Made by a program: the position numbers and the translations under genes
In this document: positions 1 to 11,619 of the stretch, piece by piece
Position numbering within the stretch: position 1 is the first letter of the stretch
How the letters are laid out: the number at the start of each line of letters is the position of its first letter
Source: Prorocentrum cordatum
Lineage: Eukaryota > Sar > Dinophyceae > Prorocentrales > Prorocentraceae
Length of the DNA stretch: 35,682 nucleotides
Direction of reading: 5' to 3'
Assembly: GCA_963575745.1 (NCBI GenBank)
Contig: CAUYUJ010020249.1
Coordinates: 8,418 to 44,099 of the forward strand
The notes under the pieces: generated by a model
Seen by the model: only the letters and a program-made list of their open reading frames with translations
The model's database searches: none
Told to the model about the DNA's origin: nothing

Positions 1-372
1 CGCGCGGGGGCGCTGAGACGGCGCGGGGGAGGGGGCGGAGCGGGGAGGGGGGGTGCGGTGCCGAAATAAAGTGGTCGGGGCGGAGGGGGCACTGGGCGGG
101 CGCTGGAGCCGCGCGGGGGCGCTGAGACGGCGCGGGGGAGGGGGCGGAGCGGGGAGGGGGGATGCGGTGCCGAAATAAAGTGGTCGGGGCGGAGGAGGCA
201 CTGGGCGGGCGCTGGAGCCGCGGGGGGGCGCTGAGACGGCGCGGGGGAGGGGGCGGAGCGGGGGGGGGGTGCGGTGCCGAAATAAAGTGGTCGAGGCGGA
301 GGGGGCACTGGGCGGGCGCTGGAGCCGCGGGGGGCGCTGAGACGGCGCGGGGGAGGGGGCGGAGCGGGGGGG
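1..372 (+). repeat. GC-rich minisatellite, about 108-bp unit
   Basis: About 3.4 head-to-tail copies. The anchor ccgaaataaagtggtcgg recurs at 61, 170 and 277 (spacing 109 and 107). Each unit also has ctgagacggcgcgggggagg and runs of G. Copies differ mostly by G-run length. The array begins before the window. Confidence 0.9.
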
Positions 373-424
373 GGTGGTGGTGGGGGGAAAGGGCGCTGGA
401 GGGGGAGGGCGCTGAGACGGAGGG

Positions 425-662
<238 letters not shown>

Positions 663-664
<2 letters not shown>

Positions 665-700
665 GGGGGGGGGTGCGGTGCCGAAATAAAGTAGTCGGAG
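663..700 (+). repeat. Remnant of the 108-bp minisatellite unit
   Basis: ggtgcggtgccgaaataaag returns directly after the GAT tract, so the tract arose or expanded within the fourth minisatellite unit. Confidence 0.8.
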
Positions 701-1376
701 CTCTAGACACCCTGTGCAAGATAATAAAACTGCCACGGTCAGCCTCACCGCCCCAGCGGGCCGCGGCGGCAGGGTGGGAGGGAGGGAGACTGAGGATGCA
801 GACTGGCCCCTCTCTCGGCCTCTTGACTGCACCTGCTCCCCTGCCCCGGCCCCTTTGCAGTCCTCGTGCTGCCGTGCGGAACGCGGAACCACGGGCGAGG
901 AGGCCTTTTCCCGGCCACGGCGGGCCTCGACGACGAGCAGGCCCCCCCCCCCCGAGGGCCCAGACTCGGAGAGGCGGCCCAGACACTGGAGCGAGGCCCC
1001 TCCCGAGCCCAGAGTGGTCCCTGTATCCATTGTGATTGCACGCGCTCCCCAGCGAAGGCCACCACCGTGGGGGCATTGGAACAAGGAACCCGTAGATCAG
1101 GACTCCAGGGTCTGGAGGCCAGTGGTACTCCCATCGAGGCTTGGCCATGGACATCACCGCCGCCGTCATCAGAGAAGGAATCCTCCAGGGTCTGAAGCCT
1201 CCGAGGCACGTTCCTTGACCAATGCCGTCGCCGTAAAGTATCCGCCCCCTGCTGGCTTGCCAGAAAGGCGCACGGCATGCCGAACGTCTGGGGTTTTAGG
1301 TTCTTTTCTAGAGAACTCCCACTGGGGCTTCGATCCAACCCGCCGGCCACCCAGAGTTTCCCAAAAATACCCAACT
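701..1376. other. No gene recognised
   Basis: GC-rich unique-looking DNA. Open frames exist on both strands but overlap each other and match no family I know. No microsatellite or clear repeat is seen. Confidence 0.5.
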
Positions 1377-2105
1377 CCACTGGCCCGATCGCCCCCAAGA
1401 CGGCCAAGATGGCTGTCAAGATGCCTCCCAAATCCCGGATGACCCAGTCTGGCCTCCAAGATGGTCCCAACATGCCTCCAAGACGGCCAAGATGGGCTCA
1501 AGAGAACTCAAGAGGGTTCAATATGAACCCAAGAAGGCCCGCAATGGCCTCAATATTGCCCAAGAGGCTGCCAAGACGTCCCAAGAGAGACCCGAGAGCC
1601 TCCCCAAGAGACACACATCAATTATATTCCTGAGGTGTTTCAGAGATTTTGGCATTGCTTCAAAACTGCCTTCCGACGGCCCAAGACTGCCAAGAGGCCG
1701 CCAAGATTGCCCCACGATCTTCCAAGAGGCCTCCAAGATGGCCCCATGACGGCCCACGAGGCTCCAGAGACAGTCCCCAGAGGGCCCCAAAACGACCCAA
1801 GAGGCCTCCAAAGACGACAATGAAGCGCTCCAAGTGTGCCCCAAGACGGCCCAGAGAGGCTCCCAAGACGGCTTCCGACGGCGTCAAGTGGGCCCTCCTC
1901 CTTCACCTGTTCCTCCTCCTCCTCCTCCTCCTCCTCCTCCTCCTCCTCCTCCTAGGAACGCCGTAAGACAGTGAAAGAGGCACCCAAGAAGCCTTCAGAG
2001 ACCCCAAAGAGGCCCAAGGAGGCCCCCCTATGGCGTGCAAGCTGCAAAAGGCCCCCATGGATCCCCCAGGAGACCCTAATTATGACCCAAGAAGCTCCCA
2101 AGGTC
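1377..2105 (+). repeat. Degenerate CCAAGA array, copy 1
   Basis: Many imperfect 10-12-nt units of the type CCAAGANGGCC. An embedded non-repetitive stretch at about 1620-1685 (a gattttggc core followed by ccttccgacgg) matches the stretch at about 31960-32020 inside another array. On the minus strand both read as related peptides (PKSLKHLRNI here, PKSFQNLREI there). A short (CTC)n tract lies at 1912-1954. The shared embedded segment suggests a dispersed repeat family rather than independent low complexity. Confidence 0.7.
1912..1954 (+). repeat. (CTC)n microsatellite
   Basis: About 14 uninterrupted CTC triplets followed directly by tag/gaacg. Confidence 0.95.
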
Positions 2106-2877
2106 TACTCATTTTCTCCTCATCATCCTTTTTCCTCCCTCTCCTCATCCTCCTCTTTCTCCCCCACATGTTCCCCGAAGGACTTCCACAACGGCTGGGT
2201 GAGCGCAAGGTTAAATAGCGTGGACAACCTTTGCCCAATCGTTGGCCAAATTTGCGTAACCCAAAATGCAAGGGGGCGGCGGTGATTCGTCGTAGGCGCC
2301 GTCGATCACAATAACGGCTAGATGCGAGGTATGACGAACAACTCCTGCCGAATGTTCCAACGAAAAAGCAACCATCAACATCGATAGGCTAACCGTGAGT
2401 GCTGATGACATTTGCTCATCCTGTTGTACATCTGATCTGCATGGGTAATCAGATCGAGCCAGTCAGGGCAAGCCAATGAAGTCAGGACAACCATGGCGAG
2501 CCCGGGCGCTCAGACGACCATTCCCTAAAACAGCCAGACCTAGTCCAAGATTTTGCAGGGCTAGGTGTCGCGCGATTTTGGGACGTCTTGTCAGTAATCA
2601 TGTGCTTCCGCTCTGTGCCACACCACCTTCGCTTCAAGTGACATGTCTTCGCTCACTGCGCCCACGTCTTCCTGTTCAAAGGAAATTCTGCACTCCACGT
2701 TAAATTTCCGATCCAACGCTCCAAATCCTCCCTCCCCATGGTGCACTCCAACTCTACACTCCAATTCCACAAAGCTGGCGCGGAAGCGAGCCGGGGCGAG
2801 AGACTCATGGGAGGCATTCGGGAGGGCCCTGGAAGTGAGGGAGGTGGCTTGGCAGACATCGGAACAGCCCAGTGAGA
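2106..2877. other. Mostly unassigned; one weak minus-strand exon candidate
   Basis: No repeat family is recognised in this stretch. The only item worth noting is the short minus-strand frame at 2653-2808, described separately. Confidence 0.4.
2653..2808 (-). CDS. Hypothetical 51-codon frame downstream of a CTC tract and acceptor-like site
   Basis: On the minus strand the (CTC)n tract of 2878-3147 is followed by cacttccag/gg (AG at 2830-2829), and 20 nt later by an ATG at 2808 that opens 51 codons (starting MSLSPRLASA, with WNWSVELECTMGREDLERW inside) to a TGA. A pyrimidine tract, AG and short leader before an ATG is what a dinoflagellate trans- or cis-splice acceptor would look like. No domain is recognised, an overlapping frame is also open, and no donor is evident. 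It may be chance. Confidence 0.15.
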   Translation of the reverse strand: MSLSPRLASAPALWNWSVELECTMGREDLERWIGNLTWSAEFPLNRKTWAQ

Positions 2878-3147
2878 AGGAGGAGGAGGAGGAGGAGGAG
2901 GAGGAGAAGGAGGAGGAGGAGGAGGAGGAGGAGGAGGAGGAGGAGGGGGAGGAGGGGGAGGAGGGGGAGGAGACGGAGGCGGAGGCGGAGGCGGAGGCGG
3001 AGGCGGAGGCGGCGGCGGAGGAGGAGGAGGAGGAGGAGGAGGAGGAGGAGGAGGAGGAGGAGGAGGAGGAGGAGGAGGAGGAGGAGGAGGGGGAGGAGAG
3101 GAGGAGGAGGAGGAGGAGGAGGAGGAGGAGGAGGAGAGAGGAGGACG
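2878..3147 (+). repeat. (GGA)n microsatellite with GGC variants
   Basis: About 270 bp of GGA triplets, with a GGAGGC sub-run near 2970-3015. The minus strand is pure pyrimidine. Long frames through it (poly-Glu, poly-Ser, poly-Pro, poly-Arg) are artefacts of the repeat. Confidence 0.95.
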
Positions 3148-4395
3148 GGGGGGAAGACAGGAGGAGGGAGGGCAGTGGAAGGGAAGGGCGGGGCCAGGCC
3201 AGGGGTGCTGCGCAAGGAGCGCAAGGGGCCCTTCTGGCCACGGCGAGCCTTGGCCACGAGCAGGTTCCACAACCGAGATCCCAAAAACGGCCCGACAACT
3301 GGGGCCCAGAATCATCAACCACGGCGTGCCCCTGAGCTGTCGGAGCTCCGCGCGGATGTCCTGGATCGGCGCTGGGCCCCCGGCAGCGACACGGCACGGT
3401 CCTGGGCGGGGTGGGCTATGGGGCCCTCGTCGGCGACGGATGGGCGATTGGGAGTCGAGGCGCCCCCCCCCCCCGAGCCCATATCCCCCCCCCTCTCACG
3501 CTGCTCCTGCCCGACTCGAGTCCAAGGGGGTTCTCGCTGCAGCGTCTTGGCCCTGGCCCCCCCCTTCCCCACAGGGCTTGCTTTTTGGGCTGCGGCGGTC
3601 GGCGAGGCCGCGCTCGCAGTCCGGCAGGCGCCGGGGCACGTGGGCCCCGCGGGCCTCCTCCTCCTCCTCCTCGTCCTCCTCCTCGTCCTCCTCCGACGAC
3701 GACAGAAAGCATCCTCGAACCCAGAACCTCGAATCTCCATCCCCCTTTTCCCTCTCGTCGGGGCCAATATTGCATCGACCTGGCATCGGCGATACATCGA
3801 CAGACTGGAAGCAGGCGCCCGATGGCAAATCTCCACGTTCCTGGGCGGTTTTGGGCTGCTATCAGGCCCCTGTCGGCGGTCAGTAGGCGATTCGGGGTCG
3901 ATGCGCTGCCCTCTGAGCCTAATTGTCCCCCCCGATCGTTGCCCCTGAGGGTCGTGTCCCGGGCTGGAGTGGAGCTGCCCCCAGGCTGGAGGCCGCGGGG
4001 CGCCGTACGGATGGCCGCGCCTTGAAGCCGTGCTCGCAGCACGGGTGGTCGCCCGGCAAAAACCACGAGAAGGGCAGTGCCGCGGCGCACAGCGGGCACT
4101 CCGGCAGCTCCAGCCTGGGCGGCGCGGCGGCGGGTCCGGGCGCGGAGGCGCGGGCGCCAGTCTCGGGCGAGAGAGTGCTCAGAGGATGCAGGCAACCCGT
4201 GGAATAAGGACGCACGATCTAAGGATGCAAAGGGCCTTGGAGGGCCATGTCGACGCTTTGCGAGCGGGGCGCGGCCAGCGAAAGCGGCCAAGGGCGGGCA
4301 GACGGAGAAGGATGCAAGAGGAACTTTGGCATGCCGCCAATCCTTAACTCTGCGGCTTGACCGTGGATGCGTCGCAAATTGGGTCCGAACACGTG
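3148..4395. other. No gene recognised; short CTC tract
   Basis: GC-rich DNA with homopolymer C runs and a (CTC/GTC) tract at 3656-3703. A tract near 4150-4182 (ctcgggcgagag then tgctcagaggatgc) is repeated in diverged form at 4593-4625. Overlapping open frames on both strands show no known domain. Confidence 0.5.
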
Positions 4396-4526
4396 GGGTC
4401 GGAGAATCGCGCCGCATTCCCGATGCATCGCCGCGTCGGCGATGCACCGTCGACGTCCGCGTGGAAAGGGTCGGGCTCCACATCGAGCCGCATCGCCAAT
4501 GCATCGGCGATGCGGCGCGTTCCTCC
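4396..4526. repeat. GATGC/GCATC palindrome-rich repeat
   Basis: Two diverged copies of a segment built on gatgcatcg and ggcgatgc motifs, in direct and inverted orientation (4420-4450 and 4480-4520). Function unknown. Confidence 0.5.
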
Positions 4527-4879
4527 AACCCCATCTACTCGGACGCCATCTGGGAGGGCTAGAGTGGTGGGCCAGAGTGTGGAAACGCGGGTGCTGGTCT
4601 TGGGCGAGAGTGCTTAGACGATCTATGCTGGAACGAAGGGAATCTCACCGGCCATGTGGGCTCGGGTGGTCTAGTGAGTTCTTGCTTCCTTTTTCAAGCG
4701 CCTTTCTCCCTTCGGCCCTGAAGTTTTCCAGAGGATGGCGTCCGACATGCCTCCAAGAGACCCGACGAGGGCCGCAAGACGGCTCCAAGTGCTCTCGGAG
4801 CCCCATCGATATCCCCTCACGATGCCTGACTTTCTCAAACACCTAAGGAGCATCAGTGATTAACTTTCGTTTGAAGCCT

Positions 4880-5000
4880 GAAGATGGCCCCAAGATTGCC
4901 CAAAAGATCTCCACGATGGGCTGAAGGCGCCCAACATGGCTCCAAGAGCACCCGATCTCGCCCCAAGAGCGTCTCAAGAGGGCCCCAAGGGGCGACTTCG
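4880..5000 (+). repeat. Degenerate CCAAGA array, short copy
   Basis: About ten imperfect units such as ccccaagattgcccaaaaga and gctccaagagcacc, of the same type as the arrays at 1377, 6080, 9226 and 31766. Confidence 0.6.
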
Positions 5001-5379
5001 AGGGCCACGGAAAGGGGCGGGCACATGCTGACGCCCTCCACGAGAGCCCGAAGAGGCCCTCCAGTAGGACGAGAAGAATCTATTGACACAGCGTGCTATT
5101 GATACGTTCCGGGGGTTCCAGGATCTCTGACAGCCTTCGCGCGGGGTAAACTTTGCCTGGCGCCGCTGGTCGGTAACCCATTCGCAGTCGAGTAGTCGCC
5201 CGCAGAAGGCTGTTTGGCACTTGCTGATCCCCCTTTTCGTTGCCGAGCGCGGGGGGGGACAGTGGCGCACCGTCCCGTCGCCCGCCGCCGCGCACTGCAC
5301 GCCTCGGCGGATTTCTTAAGACCTGGTAAGGCAACACACCTGCGACTCTGGAAAATTCCTCCAAAGGTCGATTTGAACA
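5001..5379. other. No feature recognised
   Basis: GC-rich DNA between two repeat blocks. No repeat or protein family is visible. Confidence 0.4.
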
Positions 5380-5502
5380 TTGCGGGAACATTTTTGAAAA
5401 TGCCTGGCCTACTTTTGGAACAATTCCAAAACTCAATTTTGAAAAATTCCGGAATCGATTTGAAAAAATCCGGGATCCATTTCGAACAATTCCCGAGTTC
5501 AG
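5380..5502 (+). repeat. AT-rich degenerate tandem repeat, 21-24-bp unit
   Basis: About five imperfect units of the form ttt-gaa-aat-tcc-ggaa-tc (ttttggaacaattcc, ttttgaaaaattccgg, tttgaaaaaatccggg, tttcgaacaattccc). It is an AT-rich island in GC-rich surroundings. Confidence 0.7.
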
Positions 5503-6079
5503 AATCCTTCAGATGTCCTGCGCGGCGGGCGGATTTCACCCCTCAGAACTGTTCTTTGGAAAAGACCTGGAAACATTCCGGAACCGCTTGCGCCAAAAAG
5601 CCAGAAACGTCTGTATTTTTTCAACATTCTACAATGCGGGAATAATTTCCGGGCGGTCCGACGGGCGCAGCTGGCTGATTCACGCACCGCGCCGCGCGCG
5701 ATTGGTCGCAGCGCGCACCGCGCCCGGCGCCCGCGAACAGCACTCGAAGGGGTTACCTCGAAAATCGCGTGACGGCAGCTGCGACTGACGGACTCCCCAA
5801 GAGCAAAGCGTAATGCAGCTTGGAATCTCCGAAGGCGCTCCGATTCGCGAAAAATCTTCCGCACACATCACGCAAAGAACCTGCGCGACGGAATGCGCTT
5901 GACCATTCGTCCCTGGAGCCCGCGCGGAAGAACGGGAAAACCGGAAAATCTGCCGACCCCTTGAAGTCACGGCGTGTGAAATGCTTTTTCCTTCTCCCCA
6001 AACCCCTCCCCCGGGAGCCCAATCCGGCCGGTTCGGAGGGGGGGGGGTTGGGGGGCAAAGGTGCCCGCCGCACCCTTGG
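5503..6079. other. No feature recognised
   Basis: Unique-looking DNA. No supported frame or repeat. Confidence 0.4.
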
Positions 6080-6420
6080 TGCCTCAGGGGGCCCCAAAAC
6101 GGGCCAAGAGGGCCCCCAAAGGCCCCCCGGAGGTTCCAAGTGGGCTACGAGTCGCCGAAAGATCGCTCCAAGACGCCCAAGATCGCCTCCAGACGGTCCC
6201 AGAGGTCCCAAGACGCCCCAAGAAACCACCAAGAGGCGTCCCAAGAGGCCCTCCAGAAGTAAACATCGTTTTATTCCCCAGGGGAAACATCTATTATTTT
6301 AGCACATTCGCCTCTTAGGCTTCCATGAGGCTCACAACGGCCCAAGAAGCCTTTAAGATCGACCCAAACCTACGAGGCCCCCAAGAGGGCTCCAAGACGG
6401 CCCAAGAGGGCCCCAGGAGG
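6080..6420 (+). repeat. Degenerate CCAAGA array, copy 3
   Basis: The array opens with gcctcagggggccccaaaac and cgggccaagagggcccc. The opening is close to that of the array at 31766, which suggests a shared left end. It is interrupted at about 6260-6335 by an AT-richer segment. Confidence 0.65.
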
Positions 6421-6541
6421 GCTGCACGATATATTACAAAAAACGAGCCCGTACTATAAGAAACCCTTACTGAAGATATCCTTACCAAAAACCAGATCCC
6501 ACCGACGGCGGCATCCCACAATTCATCCGTATTTGAGGGTC

Positions 6542-6770
6542 CCTTGGTACAGTCTCCTTGCACAAGGGCCCGCACCCTTCCTGAGGACGCATTGCTAAAA
6601 GAAATCGTAACAACGGAACATTGCTGCCAAAGGTCCCTACCGAGAGGGCGCTTATTGAAGGACTCCTCCCTGAAGGAGCCGTGCGGACCGCATTCTTACG
6701 AAGGATCCCTTACTAAAGGCGCTTGTGCCAACGTCAAAGATGAGAAGACGCATGCGCAATGAATTCTTAA
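6542..6770 (+). repeat. Diverged direct duplication, copy A
   Basis: This copy pairs with 6924-7145 at a spacing of about 384 bp. Shared landmarks are cttgcacaagggcccgcaccc, gagggcgcttattgaa, aaggatcccttactaaag and acgcatgcgcaat. Within the copies a sub-motif like ccttactgaaggg recurs. No coding capacity is supported. Confidence 0.8.
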
Positions 6771-6923
6771 TGCAGGGGTTCATGGAGAGGGGGTCCTCAC
6801 TGTAGGCATGCGTACGCTTTACTATAACACATGGCAAAGGGGTCTTAATTATGCTAACGAGCGCTTGCTAGCGGCATCCCACCAGAGGGAGCTTTCTTCA
6901 CGTCTTCCGAATTAAGAACCCTT

Positions 6924-7145
6924 TCGTAGAGGTATCCTTGCCCAAAGGGGCCCGCATCCTTCCTGCGGAAGCATGCCTAAGGGCAGTAATCGTGGAGGAT
7001 CACTACCCAGGGGTCCTTATTGAAAGGGCGCTTACTAATCTCATCCCTCTTATTGGGGGCCTTGCGAACAGCAGACGTACCAAGGATCCCTTACTAAAGA
7101 CGTTCGTTTGACCTTTTACCACAGGACGCATGCGCAATTAATCCC
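6924..7145 (+). repeat. Diverged direct duplication, copy B
   Basis: Second copy of the block at 6542-6770. Further scattered ccttactgaagg-like sub-motifs continue to about 7310, so the whole 6540-7310 block may be an old degenerate array. Confidence 0.8.
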
Positions 7146-7446
7146 CACTGCAGGGATTAATCGCGGGTGGACCCTTAGTGAATGCATGCTTCGTCAAGGT
7201 TCCTCACTGAAGGGTTCCAAACGAAGGAGTTATCATCGAAAGGGGTCCTTATTAACGAATGCGTGCAAAAAAAAGGTACCTCATGAAGGATCCCCCACCA
7301 AATAAAAACACGATCGGGATCCGGTGATGAAATACACCATGAGAAACTAAGCACTACGATCGCATTGCTTACGAAGCGTTTCCCACGAAACGGATGACCC
7401 TTGAACCGATTGCGCGAGCAACGGTGGTAACAACTTCGAATTCGAT

Positions 7447-7490
7447 AAAAGAAATTGCACCACGCAAATTGCACCACGTCGATTGCATGG
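7447..7490 (+). repeat. TTGCACCACG short repeat cluster
   Basis: attgcaccacg occurs twice here. Related copies are at 8812-8850 and 9730-9775 (gcaccacgtag, gccacgtagcttgcaccacg). Confidence 0.5.
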
Positions 7491-7694
7491 CGTACATTCT
7501 CGTTTCTAAATAAATGTTGAATTCTCCACCCGCCCCCCGGAATTCACGGTACCCTTTTCGTATTGCAAGTGCGCGGGTTTCGGCCCAATCGTCCATCCGA
7601 TCTTTAAACTCATTGCATCCAGGCTTAAACGGTTCCCCTCCCTCATCCTCTGCCAAGAACTCTGCGCGCGCTCGCTTATCGAAAGTCACCAGTT

Positions 7695-8370
7695 TTCAAG
7701 GATCCCTTGCGAAAGACGGGACGAAATGTGTGTCTGTGCACATATCTGGGTACATATATATATATATATACACATACATACACATACATACACCAACGCG
7801 ACGACATGAACACGAGCGCGTCGCCGCGCGCATGCCGACATGTTTCAAACACCTGCCGGGGGGTACGGAATTCATGATCGGGCGCCCTGGGAACATAGAA
7901 AAGAACACGGCTTCACAATAAGCATTTTTTCCGAACGCAACCTGCACCGCTTTTTTTGCAGAGTTGCTATTTGTAGGAAACCAGCGGCGTTCAACATGTT
8001 CATAATTTGCCACCAAGAAACCCTCCCGCACGCATGTCGGAATCGCACGAACGCCCTTGCGCGCGAGCTGACGTAGGAACCCCTTGCAAGAGATAGCACG
8101 AAGTGCACTCGCGCGCGTCGTCGCGCGCGCATGCCAACATCCCCCGAACATTTAAGACTTCGTAGGGATTTCAAAATCAAGCATCCCGAAAACATGTAGG
8201 CCGACATGGCTTGGCCACAACAATTTTCCAAACAAGCCTCGCGCGCCGCATGTCGAAATCATCCAAAAACCGTGGCGCACGTGGTGGTGGATGGATGGGT
8301 GGGGAGACGATCCTTGTCAAGCGAAAGAATGCGGACCACTCTCTCGCGTCGGCCGCGCGCGCGTGTGGAC
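7695..8370 (+). repeat. Degenerate repeat block rich in CGCGCG and CATGTCG
   Basis: Three to four diverged units combine cccttgcgaaagacggacg-like, gcgcgtcgccgcgcgcatg-like and catgtcggaatc-like segments at about 7695-7845, 8030-8160, 8200-8270 and 8310-8370. No coding capacity is recognised. Confidence 0.5.
7751..7792. repeat. (TA)n microsatellite with CATA edge
   Basis: acatatatatatatatat followed by repeated cacatacata. Confidence 0.95.
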
Positions 8371-9225
8371 CTCCCTCCAGAACCTCCATCACCGACGCGA
8401 GGTCGCCGTCATCGTCGTCGGCGTGATCCGCATCGGCGCCGTCACTGCCTTTGCCGTCGTCGCTGTCGTCATCGCCGCCCGCATCACTACCATCATTATC
8501 GTGTCTACCGTTGTCGGCGTTGCCATGATACCGCGCCCGCCCGGGTCGTCGATTAGAAATGCAGTGCCCGCTGTAAAGTGCCCAGCGGTCGGCGCCAACT
8601 CGGCCGCGTCGGTCGCGCCAAAGTTGCTGGCCGCTGCGCGCGCGAGCATGCGCGGGCTAGCGCGGTCGCAGAGATGCACCAGCCAATACCCAACACTCAT
8701 CGCAATCGCCGCCGCTGGGGTTTTGCAGAAACCAAGTTGCGGGTGGGTGGGGGGGGGGGTGGGATGGTTGCGCGAGCAGTGGAATTAACAACTCAATGCG
8801 GGCAGAAACTAGTTGCACCACGTAGATGGAACCACATAGTTTGCACCACATGAAATGCTGAAACGCAGTCTGGGTCCACGATGGCTGACGTTAAGATCCG
8901 CCACCGGGCCCTGAGGCACGAGTTGGGACGCCTTCAAGTAAAAAAGGCTGCAAAGAGGTAGGCGTGCTGGTGGCCTTGCCTCTGCCGGCGCGCCAGTTGC
9001 GCGTAGAGCCCTTGATCCTTGGCCTTGGCCGAATCCTTGCAGCCGCAAGCCTCAATGTTCTTCAAATGGCCCGGGCCCCAAATTACCAAATCTCTTGGGG
9101 TTCCCTTGCGTGCCCCCCCCCGGGCCCACCCGAGCGATGGCGCACGACGCTGTCGGGGCAGCCAAAGTCATTGACCCCCTACAGTGTGCGTGTTTCTTGG
9201 GAAACTCTCCATTACAAGACGCTAC
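8371..9225. other. No gene recognised
   Basis: Contains a cgtc/cgccgt-rich stretch (8400-8520), a G run near 8749, and the TTGCACCAC repeat at 8812-8850. No domain is seen in any frame. Confidence 0.4.
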
Positions 9226-9420
9226 TGAACGCTACACGAGGCCACAAGAGGCTACAAGAGGCCACCAATACCTTTCCAAGACGGCCCCAAACGCCCCCGA
9301 GACGGCCCCCAAAAAGGCCTTAGAAAGGGGGACCGCGAACCGACACTCTGAGCCTTCCGCCCCGAGAGGCTCGCAGAAGCCCCCCAAGAGGCCCCAGGAG
9401 GCCCCCCAAGAAACCCCAAC
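9226..9420 (+). repeat. Degenerate CCAAGA array, copy 4
   Basis: Units such as gccacaagaggctacaagag and ccaagacggcccc. The embedded segment at about 9328-9375 (gggaccgcgaaccgacactc, then gccttccgcccc) matches about 32173-32215 in the array at 31766. The minus-strand reading LGAEGSECRFAVPL resembles LGAEGLRFRFVVPI there. Confidence 0.7.
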
Positions 9421-10765
9421 AGGTCTCAAACCAGCCCCCCAAAGCTTCACAGCTGCCGAGACGAGCGGCCTCGACGAGACGGACATCCAACAGGCCCCGG
9501 ACCCACAGCCCGGATGCGGTGGCGAGATGGGCCGAAGGCCAATCGACGTCTGCAGCAGCCCCCGTGCGGTTGATGGCGGCGCCTGGTTGCCGCCGCCTCG
9601 TGCCCGCCCGCCGCCGCGCCTCGCCGCGCCCCCGCAGGCGCCTCGCGGCCGCGCGGCGGTGGCCCGTCGCCGCGCCGCGCGGTGGCGCCACAAGGAGTGC
9701 GCCGCAGAACCTGCGCCACAAGCGAGCATCACAGAGCTCGCGCCACCAGCCCGCGCCACGTAGCTTGCACCACGGACGCTTGGTCGTCGTAGACTGCCAG
9801 AGCTCAGCTTGCCCCGCACAACCTCAACCGCGCTGCTTCCGCTGCAACGCTTCCGCGGCATGGGCTCCGCCGCGTCGGTTGCGCCGCACTGCTTCCACCG
9901 TTTCGCTCTCATCACATTGGTGGCCGCTTGGCGGGGTCGGACACGAGTGGGCCGATTTCTACACAGTCCCATCTGCGGCTGGAGTGCCAGGGCACATACA
10001 CTCACGCATGTGGTCTGCAGCGTGTGTGGCGTCTAGGCACGCTTCCTGTCTGACTGGCGCTGCTTCCACCACGCAGCTTGCACAGCGACAGAACACGGGC
10101 CCGCTGTTCGTGGCCCGCGCTGGCAGGTACCGTGTCCTGTTCCAAGGAGTCGTCCCCGGGATTTCTCGCAGGGCGAGCTCGGGCCAGGAGCTCGAGTCGG
10201 GCTCGCGCAAGCTGTGATACTCCGATGCGTTTCGGGCACCCCTCGCCGACTCCGGTAGTGGACCCGAGCGCTCCCCAGGCTGCCCGAGGCGCTCCCATAC
10301 GCTACTGTCCCTCCTCAAGCGCTCCCAGGCTCGCCGTCGCCACCAGCAGCAACAGCATCTACATCATCAGCATCTTCATCGTCCCCGTCGCCGCACGAGG
10401 CCTGAAGGAACAGATGAATTCAGATCGCGTTGGCTCGTGGACCTCAAGCGGTTTTTACAATGGGGCTCTCGCTTTGCTGGTGCCGCAAACCATCGTCTCA
10501 CATTGCCGACGAACATATAGAGTGCGGGTCGTTGTCGAAAAAAGGGCTCTTGCCCTGGCGCCGTGCATGCTGGCTTCCATACTGTCCTTGGCCGTGCGAG
10601 TGGATGGCGATTGATCTTTCCATGAAAAATGAGAGCTCCCTTTGGCATGGCGCGCATTCGAATCTGGAGTCAACCATCTATATAAAATTGATCCTTCATC
10701 GACCTCTACGACCAGGCGTAACCAACTAACACGTATGAAAAGCGGCTGCTCTTTTGAATCGGGAC
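9421..10765. other. No gene recognised
   Basis: GC-rich DNA with CGCCGCG-rich stretches (9590-9690) and degenerate gcgccac / gcaccacg motifs (9700-9780). Frames on both strands are long only because of base composition. Confidence 0.4.
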
Positions 10766-10990
10766 TCTCGCGTGAGACTTCCGCGAAGCATACGTCCACG
10801 ATCTTGACATCCTGCAGCGCTTAGATGGATGGAGTACATGTTCCTGTCAACATCAAACTATCCTGGGCCTCACTGAAGTGCTCTCGCGTGGGCCTTCGGC
10901 GGAGCGTACCTCCACGACTTTGCCACCCTGCAACGCTCTGGCGGATGGAGGGCATGTGCTTCGCAGCAACGGGGCTACCCCGGGCGTCCC
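10766..10990 (+). repeat. Diverged tandem duplication, about 115-bp unit
   Basis: ctcgcgtgagacttccgcga at 10768 is matched by ctcgcgtgggccttcggcgg at 10883. The copies stay alignable (cgtccacga / cctccacga, then ccctgcaacgct / tcctgcagcgct, then ggatgga) for about 100 bp. Confidence 0.75.
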
Positions 10991-11619
10991 TCATGTGGAT
11001 GGAGGATATTTTTTGCAACAGGCGCCCTCGTCTGACTGACGGACCCGCCGGCCGCTTGTCATTCAGGGGGGGGGGGGGGCGCCCGCGGTGGAAAGAGGGA
11101 CTTGTATGGACTTCTGCGGAGGGAACTTGGGACGGGAGGGTATATATCAGCATCGGTTTATGCATCTTGGGCTTTCTCTGGTTGTCCACCTCATCCTCCC
11201 TCCTCATCCTCCTCCCCCTCCACGGGGCTCGCTCATGAGGCCAAATCAAGGCCGCGACCGATTCGCTTGGCCGATCGGTCACTACCGCCCGGGACCGAAC
11301 ACATCTGGTATCCAATGATCTGGGATCGTGGCTGTCTGGGTTCTAGGTCAAAATTGGGTCTTTCGTGATGGGGTCGCAATATATCTGTATGTAGACATTC
11401 ACACACATACATATATATATATATATACATATAGATATCCAGCGTGGCCTCCCACGGACCAAGGATGCCAAATGCAATACACTTTGCCCGCATCCAGCCC
11501 GACCCAACACGAATGATTTTGCACGAACTATTGCGCACGTGTCTGAGACCCCCCCCCCTACAACGGACCCATTTGCCCGAATCTGACTTTATCACGACGC
11601 GCACATGTCTGAGAGTGGG
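10991..11619. other. No gene recognised; TA microsatellite
   Basis: Includes a G run at 11067 and, at 11397-11433, a cacacatacatatatat tract like that at 7751. No supported frame. Confidence 0.4.

Noticed and set aside
1400-1510. CCAAGA array units resembling reverse-complement SL (gccaagatggct)
   Set aside because: The unit varies freely around a simple CCAAGANGGCC pattern and never contains the rest of the SL.
2591-3397. Long frames of poly-Ser, poly-Glu, poly-Arg or poly-Pro through GGA/CTC tracts (also at 11670-12640, 18704-20577 and 29100-30100)
   Set aside because: All frames on both strands are open because a pure GGA repeat has no stop codons. There is no independent coding evidence.
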